A program made the position numbers and the translations under genes. The notes below the pieces were generated by a model, which ran no database searches, was not told where the DNA came from, and saw only the letters and a list, made by a program, of their open reading frames with translations. From Gemmatimonadales bacterium (GTDB taxonomy: Bacteria; Gemmatimonadota; Gemmatimonadetes; Longimicrobiales; Gaopeijiaceae): a stretch of DNA of 63,225 bases. Within the stretch, counting starts at the first letter, position 1. Each line of letters opens with the position of its first letter. The stretch lies in contig REED01000159.1 in assembly GCA_007695225.1 (NCBI GenBank), positions 1-63,225 of the forward strand, written 5' to 3'. This document shows positions 43,513-49,968 of this stretch, piece after piece.

Positions 43513-45201
43513 TCACCCCATCCACCAGAGTGCGAGCCCTCCCCCCAGACCCGCGTAGAGGAGGGTCACCCAGAGGGTGCGACGGAGGATCTCCCCCTCG
43601 CGCCCGGCAAGCCCAACGGTGGCCCCCGCCGCTACCACGTTGTGGGGGCAGATCATGTTGCCCACCGCCGCGCCGAACCCCTGGGCTCCCACGATACCCG
43701 CCACCGGGAGACCGAGGAAGACGGCGGTCTCCTGCTGGAAGTCGGTGAAGAGGATGTTGGAAGCCGTGGCCGACCCGGTGACGAAGGTCCCCAGCACCCC
43801 CACGAAGGGGGCGAGCCCCGGCCACACGCCCCCCGCCCCCTCGGCCGCGGCCACCGCCAGCGTGGTGGTCATCCCCGCGTGCACCATGATCCGGGAGAGG
43901 AGGAGCATGGCCACCAGCGCCACCGCCACCGGGACCAGCCGCTGGGTGGCCTCGACGAAGGCGCCCATCATCGCTCGGCGGCCGGCCCCCTGGAGCCAGG
44001 CACCGGCCAGGAAGCCGACGAGGAGCATGCTGCCGGGGTGGTAGAGGGGCTCCATGGCGCCGCGGAAGACGTGGTACAGCTCCCACCCCACCTCCACCCC
44101 CTGGAGAAGGTCCCGGAGCGGTGGCACCAGTCGGGTCGCCAGAACCAGCCCCACCAGCGTCAGGTAGGGGGCCGCCGCTCGAGCCACCTCGGCGGCGGTG
44201 TGCGGCTCTCCGGGGAGGCCGGAATCCGGCGACGGGGTGCGGCCTCGTACCTCCTTGGGGGAGTCCGCGTTGACACCGAGAGTGCCGATGCGCCGCTCCA
44301 GCGAGGCGCACCGACGAGGAATAGCACCGCTCTTGGGAGGAGGCGCAACGACGCTGGAGCGGATGAAGCGGCGCTCGAATGTACGCGGACTCCCCCAAGG
44401 AGGTACTGGCCAGCGGAAGAGGAGCACGAAGAGGACCCCCCCGAAGAGCGCGCCACCCACCGTGGGGAGCTCCGGCCCCACCAAGGCCCAGAGCAGCGTG
44501 TAGGGGAGAAGAAAGCAGGCGGCCGCCACCGCGGTCCACCCCCAGATGCGGAGGGAGTTGCCCCCCGGGGTGGTGCGGGTCACCATGGCCACCATGATCA
44601 CGAGGGGGACCCAGCCCAGGAGGGAGTGGTAGGGGCCGGTGGCCCGGGCCAGCTCCAGGCCACCCAGGCCGGTGGCCGCCACCTGCGGTACGATGGGCGT
44701 GCCGATGGCCCCGAATGAGACGCCCACCACGTGCCCCACCAGGGTGATGGTCACCGCCGGCACCGGGGCGAAGCCGGCGGCGACAAGGAAGGGTGCGGCC
44801 AGCGCCACCGAGGCGCCGAAGCCCGCCGCCCCCTCCATGAAGAGCACGAAGAACCAGGCCACGAGGAGGGCGAGGATGCGGGGGTCCGGCGCCAGCGAGG
44901 CCAGGGCCGACCGCAACACCTCCGCCGCCCCGGTCCGCATCTGGAGCTGGTGGATGCCCAGGGCGGGACCGATGATCCAGAGGATGGTGAGGGCGGTGAA
45001 CCCCGCCTCGGCGCCGGTGCCCACGAGGCCCTCCCCCAGCGCGAGAGCGGGATCGGCATGTCTGGGAAAGGCGAAGACCACCACCCCCACGGCCAACGCC
45101 ACCCCCATCCCCACGCTCCCCGCCAGGGCCGCCGACCAGCGGAGGCCCAGCATCAACACCAGGATCACCAGGATGGGGAGGAAGGCGAGGAAAGCCGTCA
45201 T
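43513..45201 (-). CDS. lldP: L-lactate permease family transporter (LldP/LctP) carrying an in-frame palindromic insertion
   Basis: 562 aa, about 12-14 spans. Family motifs: LWIIGPALGIHQLQMRTGAAEVL, FFVLFMEGAAGFGASVALAAPFL, SFGAIGTPIVPQVAATG, TFVTGSATASNILF and the GFGAAVGNMICPHNVVAAGATVGL block. It imports lactate or glycolate with protons. In the middle of the protein (about residues 266-317) the natural sequence is interrupted by 52 residues encoded by a palindromic element (44247-44406) that keeps the frame, between hydrophobic segments and so probably in a loop. It lies beside a D-lactate dehydrogenase gene. Confidence 0.9.
   Translation of the reverse strand: MTAFLAFLPILVILVLMLGLRWSAALAGSVGMGVALAVGVVVFAFPRHADPALALGEGLVGTGAEAGFTALTILWIIGPALGIHQLQMRTGAAEVLRSALASLAPDPRILALLVAWFFVLFMEGAAGFGASVALAAPFLVAAGFAPVPAVTITLVGHVVGVSFGAIGTPIVPQVAATGLGGLELARATGPYHSLLGWVPLVIMVAMVTRTTPGGNSLRIWGWTAVAAACFLLPYTLLWALVGPELPTVGGALFGGVLFVLLFRWPVPPWGSPRTFERRFIRSSVVAPPPKSGAIPRRCASLERRIGTLGVNADSPKEVRGRTPSPDSGLPGEPHTAAEVARAAAPYLTLVGLVLATRLVPPLRDLLQGVEVGWELYHVFRGAMEPLYHPGSMLLVGFLAGAWLQGAGRRAMMGAFVEATQRLVPVAVALVAMLLLSRIMVHAGMTTTLAVAAAEGAGGVWPGLAPFVGVLGTFVTGSATASNILFTDFQQETAVFLGLPVAGIVGAQGFGAAVGNMICPHNVVAAGATVGLAGREGEILRRTLWVTLLYAGLGGGLALWWMG
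44247..44406. mobile_element. Palindromic element inserted in frame within lldP
   Basis: Perfect 24-bp inverted repeats at 44247-44270 and 44383-44406 (outer end GTACCTCCTTGGGGGAG) enclose 112 bp. The repeats stop exactly at GTAC on both sides, as expected for a 4-bp target duplication. The net insertion is then 156 bp, or 52 codons, and is free of stops in the lldP frame, encoding an Arg/Ser/Pro-rich segment. The inner part contains a partly palindromic GCGCCGCTCCAGCG / CGCTGGAGCG pair. No transposase is encoded. Confidence 0.75.
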
Positions 45202-45278
45202 GGCGCCAGGCGGGATCAGGGGCGGAGAAGGGGGGCGACTCTGGAAGCGCGGGGGAGCCAGGCGAGGCTGACCCGGCC

Positions 45279-46286
45279 TTACGCCTTGACCGCCTCCAAC
45301 GTGACCCCGTGCAACTCGCCCCCGCCGCCCTCGAATGCGGTGGCGTTCCCCAGGGTGGTGCCGGCGATGGCAGCCAGGGCCTCCCGGGTGAAGAAGCCCT
45401 GATGGCCCGTCACGAGTACGTTGGGGAAGGTGAGGAGCCGGGCGAAGACGTCGTCCTGGATCACCGTCCCCGATAGATCCTCGAAGAAGAGTTTCTCCTC
45501 CTCCTCGTAGACGTCCAGCCCCAGGGAGCCGATCCGGCCGCTCTTCAGCCCTTCGATGACGGCCCGGGTGTCCACCAGCCCGCCGCGGCTGGTGTTGATG
45601 AGCATCACCCCCTCCTTCATGCCGGAGACGGCGTCACCGTCGATGAGGTGGTGCGTGTTCGGCGTCAGCGGGAGGTGCAGGGCGATGATGTCCGCCTGGC
45701 CGAAGAGGTCGTCCAGCTCCACGTAGCGGGCCCCGAACTCCAGGATCTCATCGCTGGGATACGGATCGTGGGCCAGGACCCGGCACCCGAACCCGGCGGC
45801 GATGCGGGCGAAGATCGTCCCGATCCGCCCGGTGCCGATGACCCCCACTGTCTTCCCGTTCAAGTCGAAGCCCAACAGGCCGTCCAGGGCAAAGTTTCCC
45901 TCCCGCACCCGGGCGTATGCCCGGTGGAGCTTGCGGTTCAGCGTCAGCACCAGCCCCATGGCGTGCTCCGCCACGGCGTGGGGCGAATACGCCGGCACCC
46001 GGGCCACCGTGATGCCGCGCCCGTCTGCGGCCTCCAGCTCCACGTGGTTGAACCCGGCAGAGCGGAGGAGGAGGATCCGGGTGCCCCCGTCGGCCAGGGC
46101 GTGGACCACCTCCCCGTCCACCTGGTCGTTGACGAAGACGCAGACGCCCTCGAATCCCCGGGCGAGCTGGACGGTATCCGGGGTGAGCCGCGGCTCGAAG
46201 AAATGGAGCTCGTGGCCGTGCTCCTCGTTCGCCTCCTCGAAGGAGGTCCGGTCGTAGGGCTTGGTGCTGAAGAGGGCGATGCGCAT
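45279..46286 (-). CDS. ldhA: D-lactate dehydrogenase (D-2-hydroxyacid dehydrogenase family, LdhA type)
   Basis: 335 aa NAD-dependent enzyme. It opens [16 protein letters not shown] as fermentative LdhA does. Dinucleotide-binding [15 protein letters not shown] lies near 148-162; the catalytic Arg is in NTSRGGLVD, Glu in [14 protein letters not shown] and His in [11 protein letters not shown]. It interconverts pyruvate and D-lactate. Next to lldP (78 nt downstream on the same strand) and namZ, it could dispose of the D-lactate freed when MurNAc ether is split. Ordinary fermentative use is the alternative. Confidence 0.93.
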   Translation of the reverse strand: MRIALFSTKPYDRTSFEEANEEHGHELHFFEPRLTPDTVQLARGFEGVCVFVNDQVDGEVVHALADGGTRILLLRSAGFNHVELEAADGRGITVARVPAYSPHAVAEHAMGLVLTLNRKLHRAYARVREGNFALDGLLGFDLNGKTVGVIGTGRIGTIFARIAAGFGCRVLAHDPYPSDEILEFGARYVELDDLFGQADIIALHLPLTPNTHHLIDGDAVSGMKEGVMLINTSRGGLVDTRAVIEGLKSGRIGSLGLDVYEEEEKLFFEDLSGTVIQDDVFARLLTFPNVLVTGHQGFFTREALAAIAGTTLGNATAFEGGGGELHGVTLEAVKA

Positions 46287-46421
46287 GGGAGAGGGGTTCG
46301 GGGTGGAGGTGGGCGGAGACCGCTTCCTACTCCTTCCCCTCTCTACCGATCCACCACAGGGTGACCCCGGTACCCCCCAGCGGCCCCGGTCCCCGCCGCG
46401 CGCCTTGCGCCGTTGTCCCCC

Positions 46422-47483
46422 CTACCCCCCTCCCGATCCCACCACCCGGAATGCGGCCCCGGGCAGAGGTAAGACCCACTCGGCGCCTTCCGGGAGCACC
46501 CGCTCCATCCGCTCCAGGAACGTACTCAGGTCCAGGGTGGGGACCGGCCGGAGCTCCTCGGTGCGGGATCGGAAGAAGTCCTCCCAGTGCCCCAACAGGA
46601 CCAGGGAGGGGGCGGTCCGCTCCAGGATCCCCTCGGGGTAGCGCTCCACCTGTTCGAAGCCGGGGGGACAGAGGATCACCAGGTCCACCGGGACCCCGTC
46701 CTCCAGGGGCGGGGGGAAGCCATCCGGCGGCTCGGAAGCGGCGTCCTGGTAGTGCACCCGGAAGACCACCTCCCCCTCCGGTCCAAGGAAGTCGATGAGG
46801 TAGGCCAGGGTGAGGCCGTCCACCCACTCCCCGGCGGTCTCCGGAAGCCGGCCCCCCGGCGTCTCCCTTTCTCCCCTGTAGAGCTGGATGCCGAAGAGGT
46901 GGGGGGCATGCCCCGAAGCCAGGGGCATGAAGCGGATCCGTCCTCCTGGGAGGTGGGTCCACTTCCCGGCCCGCTGGTGGTCCCCCGCGAGCCCATCCAC
47001 CGCAACCCGCCGCTCCCCCGGGATCTCCGGGTCCCCGGCCACCAGGTTAGCCACGGTGGCGCTTCCGTAGAGCCGGGCCTCCGGTGCATGCCGACGGAGG
47101 ATGTAGGGGACGTCCATGAGGTGGTCGTAGTGTCCGTGGCCCACCAGGAGGGCGGAAACGTCCCGGACCGGGGGGAGGAAGCGGTCGATGGCCGCGGTAT
47201 CCGGCGCGATCCCCCCGATCCCCACGTCCACCAGGGAGGGATTGGAAAGGAAGGGGGCGGTGAGGAGGGCGTCGCCCCCGAAGCGGAAGAGCCAGCCCCC
47301 CACCCCCAGGTACTGGAGGGTGATCCCCTCCGACCCCCGGGCACAGCAGAGGGTCGTCCCGCCCTCCGCCGGCTCCACCGGCCCCAGGCGGGCGGGGACG
47401 CATCCCACCAGGAGGAGCGCGGCCAGGGCGATGGGAACCAGGGGTCGGGGGATGAGGGGAGGAGGGATCAAGGTGCGAGGCAT
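46422..47483 (-). CDS. Metallo-beta-lactamase-fold lipoprotein (UlaG/NAPE-PLD-like hydrolase)
   Basis: 353 aa. Lipobox LLLVGC near residues 25-30 after a Pro-Leu-Ile-Arg repeat region. The MBL-fold metal site is seen in VGHGHYDHLMD (HxHxDH variant) near 105-115, with downstream His in LASGHAPHLFG and LLGHWEDFF. This order resembles UlaG/NAPE-PLD-like phosphodiesterase or lactonase members. No substrate can be inferred. The start is uncertain: ATG 47483 lacks a good ribosome site and the frame is open to 47687. It is downstream of the aminotransferase gene (82 nt) and may share its transcript. Confidence 0.78.
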   Translation of the reverse strand: MPRTLIPPPLIPRPLVPIALAALLLVGCVPARLGPVEPAEGGTTLCCARGSEGITLQYLGVGGWLFRFGGDALLTAPFLSNPSLVDVGIGGIAPDTAAIDRFLPPVRDVSALLVGHGHYDHLMDVPYILRRHAPEARLYGSATVANLVAGDPEIPGERRVAVDGLAGDHQRAGKWTHLPGGRIRFMPLASGHAPHLFGIQLYRGERETPGGRLPETAGEWVDGLTLAYLIDFLGPEGEVVFRVHYQDAASEPPDGFPPPLEDGVPVDLVILCPPGFEQVERYPEGILERTAPSLVLLGHWEDFFRSRTEELRPVPTLDLSTFLERMERVLPEGAEWVLPLPGAAFRVVGSGGG

Positions 47484-47565
47484 CAGGGGCCGAGGCGTCG
47501 GGGGCCGGGGTGTCGGGTTCAGGCGCACCCGGGCCCGTGGGACGGCGTCATGGTCCCCCCCGGGG

Positions 47566-48459
47566 TCACCGGGCTCCCGCCCCCACGGGATGCTCCACCC
47601 AGCACTCCCGGGCCACCAGTTCCAGGAATCCCTCCTGGATCTCCCGGGTGACGGGTCCCACCTTCCCGTCCCCCACCGGCTTCCCATCCACCTGCACGGT
47701 GGGACGCACTTCGGTGGTGGTGCCGGTGAAGAAGACCTCGGTGGCGTCGGGGAGCTCCGTCATGGGGATGGGGCGCTCCTCCACCGGGATCCCCCGGGCC
47801 CGAGCCGCCTCCAGCACCGCCTCCCGGGTGATCCCGGGAAGGACCTGGTTGGAGAGGGGGTGGGTCACCACCCGGTCCCCGAAGACCACGCAGAGGTTGC
47901 TGTGGGCCCCCTCCAGCGCCAGCCCGTCCCGCACCAGGAGGGCATCGGCCACCCCCGCCGCCCGGGCCGCCTGTTGGGCCATGACGTTGGGGAGGAGCTG
48001 GACCGTCTTCAGATCCGCCCGGGCCCACCTCAGGTCCGGGACGGTGATGGCCCCGAACCCCTTCTCCCACTCCTCCCCGGAGGGACGCTGGAAGGCCCGG
48101 GCGTAGGCGTAGACCGTGGGGGCGGGAGCCGGGTCGGGGAAGTGGTGCGTCCGGGGGGCGGCCCCCCGGGTCACCTGGAGGTAGACGATGGCCATCTCCG
48201 CTCCCTCCAGGCCATTCCGGACCAGGATCTCCTCGTGGAGGGCCTCCAGGGCCTCCAGGCCCTGCGCCTCGATGGGGATCTGGAGGGCGGCGAGCCCCCG
48301 TCTCATCCGGGCCAGGTGGCGAGGAAGGCGGAAGGGGACGCCCCCGTAGAAGGGGGTGACCTCATAGACCCCGTCGCCGAAGAGGAACCCCCGATCGTCC
48401 ACCGGGATCCTGGCCTCCCCCTTTGGGAGGAATGCGCCGTTCAGATATACCTGTTCCAT
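47566..48459 (-). CDS. dat: Class IV aminotransferase, D-amino-acid (D-alanine) aminotransferase type
   Basis: 297 aa PLP enzyme. Features: DDRGFLFGDGVYEVTPFY near 20-37, VYLQVTRGAAPRTHHFP near 90-106 (a block typical of D-amino-acid transaminases rather than IlvE), the PLP-lysine in ARADLKTVQLLPNVMA near 150 and the later EGAHSNLCVV. It converts D-alanine plus 2-oxoglutarate to pyruvate plus D-glutamate, useful both for making and for recycling peptidoglycan peptides. The start at 48459 follows CGGAG. It lies 25 nt after pspA. Confidence 0.88.
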   Translation of the reverse strand: MEQVYLNGAFLPKGEARIPVDDRGFLFGDGVYEVTPFYGGVPFRLPRHLARMRRGLAALQIPIEAQGLEALEALHEEILVRNGLEGAEMAIVYLQVTRGAAPRTHHFPDPAPAPTVYAYARAFQRPSGEEWEKGFGAITVPDLRWARADLKTVQLLPNVMAQQAARAAGVADALLVRDGLALEGAHSNLCVVFGDRVVTHPLSNQVLPGITREAVLEAARARGIPVEERPIPMTELPDATEVFFTGTTTEVRPTVQVDGKPVGDGKVGPVTREIQEGFLELVARECWVEHPVGAGAR

Positions 48460-48484
48460 GGTTGCTCCGGATGGTTCCTGCGGT

Positions 48485-49324
48485 TCAGCCCGCGTCCTTT
48501 CGCTCCAGCCGGTCGAATTCCTCCAGGAGCTCCGCCTCGCGGATCTGGCTCCCGGTCCGGGAGCCATTCTCCGCGGCATCGCCGGCGTCCTCCTCCTCCT
48601 CGGAAGCGAGACCGTCCCCGGCGGAGATCTGACGCGGTCCTTCCCCCTTGGGGAGGAGCCCCATCTCCTGCTTCAGCGCCAGGAGCCGGGAGTCCATGTT
48701 GTCCCCCGTCTCCAGCATCTTGAACTCATCCTCCAGGGTGTCGCCGGTGAGGGCCTCGGAGACCTCGGCGGCGGCCAGACTCCGGCGCTCCGACTCCTCG
48801 ATACGGTCCGCCATCCGGTTGAAGGCGTCGAAGGCAGAGGTATCGGAGAGACCGGACATGGTCTCATGGATCCGCTTCTGGGCCTGGGCCCGCTTCTGCT
48901 TGGCGATGAGGAGGTTCCGCTTCCGCTTGGCCTCTTCGATCTTGTCGTTGAGCTGCTTCAGGGAGCCCTTGAGCTTCTCCGTCTCCTGAGCCTGGGCCTG
49001 CCAGGTCTGCTCCAGGGATCGCGCCCGGTCCCCGTGCTCCTGGTGCCGGAGCAGCGCCTGTTTGGCCAGGTCGTCCCGCCCCTCTCGAACGGCGAGCATG
49101 GCCCGGCGCTCCCAGTCCCGGGCCTGCTTCGACTCGTCATCCACCTGGGTTCGGAGCTTCCGCTCGTCGGCGATGGCCGCGGCCACCTCCCGCTTCGCCT
49201 TGGAGAGCTGGTCCCGCATGTCCAGGATGATCTGGTTCAACATCTTCTCCGGGTTTTCCGCCCGGGCGATGAGGTCGTTGATGTTGGACCGGAAGAGGGT
49301 GGATATCTTCTGAAAGATGCTCAT
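48485..49324 (-). CDS. pspA: Phage-shock-protein A/IM30 family membrane-stress protein
   Basis: 279 aa, almost wholly alpha-helical coiled coil. The amphipathic N-terminal helix MSIFQKISTLFRSNINDLI binds membranes. NPEKMLNQIILDMRDQL near 26-42 is the classic PspA/IM30 block. Long charged helices follow, and an acidic tail (EEEEDAGDAAENG) may be disordered. It forms ESCRT-III-like polymers that protect damaged inner membranes. It begins four nt after the YbjN-like gene, so the two are cotranscribed. Confidence 0.94.
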   Translation of the reverse strand: MSIFQKISTLFRSNINDLIARAENPEKMLNQIILDMRDQLSKAKREVAAAIADERKLRTQVDDESKQARDWERRAMLAVREGRDDLAKQALLRHQEHGDRARSLEQTWQAQAQETEKLKGSLKQLNDKIEEAKRKRNLLIAKQKRAQAQKRIHETMSGLSDTSAFDAFNRMADRIEESERRSLAAAEVSEALTGDTLEDEFKMLETGDNMDSRLLALKQEMGLLPKGEGPRQISAGDGLASEEEEDAGDAAENGSRTGSQIREAELLEEFDRLERKDAG

Positions 49325-49328
49325 GGGG

Positions 49329-49730
49329 TCAGCCCTCCACAGGGGCGGTGGCAAGCGTTCGGATGCGGTCCATGTGACTGGAAGCCGCCATCTGGATGCT
49401 CTCCAGGGCAGCCTGCAACTCGGGGAAGTTGAGGTTCTCGAGCTGGAAGGTATGGCTCAGGATGAGGTCCCCCTCCTCGATCCCGTAGGCGCCATGCATC
49501 ACGTCGGTGGCGTTCAGCTCCAGGAGGGTCCGATAGAGCTCCTCCCGATTCCCACCATCCTCGGGAAGGTCCATGATCTTCAGCCGGACGATGAGGAGGG
49601 GAGGGGAATGATTCACCACCACCGGAAGCTCGTCGGTGCGGCTCCTCACGATGTACATCCCCTCGGCCACCTCTTCGTGGTCCAGGTTGTTCCCGATGAG
49701 GAAGTTCTCCAGATCCTCTCTCGTGACCAT
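49329..49730 (-). CDS. YbjN-like / type III secretion chaperone-fold small protein
   Basis: 133 aa. MVTREDLENFLIGNNLDHEEV, then VVNHSPPLLIVRLKIMDLP, REELYRTLLELNATDVMHGAYGIEEGDLILSHTFQL and a terminal helix. This alpha/beta pattern is that of YbjN/CesT-like proteins, which bind and stabilise partners. ATG 49730 has GGAGGGG just upstream. It is located four nt before pspA, so a role in the PspA response is likely but unproved. Confidence 0.78.
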   Translation of the reverse strand: MVTREDLENFLIGNNLDHEEVAEGMYIVRSRTDELPVVVNHSPPLLIVRLKIMDLPEDGGNREELYRTLLELNATDVMHGAYGIEEGDLILSHTFQLENLNFPELQAALESIQMAASSHMDRIRTLATAPVEG

Positions 49731-49905
49731 CTCCCCTCCGTTGGCTGGGGCGAATCCGGCCCCCTGGGATACCGCGTGGGATATCCCGTGGGGTACCGGC
49801 GCCTGTGGTTTCCCCCCTCCGAACGAAGTCCGGAAGAACTCCGGGGGCGGATCGAGCTGCCTCTGCCTAAGTCTACGGGGGATCCCCCCCAAAGGATTCA
49901 ACGGC

Positions 49906-49930
49906 GCCGGAGACCGGCTCGGTCTCCGGC
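49906..49930. terminator. Hairpin downstream of uvrA
   Basis: Perfect 11-bp stem GCCGGAGACCG / CGGTCTCCGGC with a 3-nt loop, 38 nt beyond the uvrA stop on the minus strand. The following minus-strand sequence (GAATCCTTT) is weakly T-rich. Confidence 0.55.
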
Positions 49931-49968
49931 CGGGACGCCGGTCCGGATTCCGGAACCGGCCCCGGGAC

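Noticed and set aside
44198-44503. Plus-strand ORF across the lldP insertion
   Set aside because: It is the antisense of the permease gene. The open frames on both strands follow from the palindromic composition of the element.
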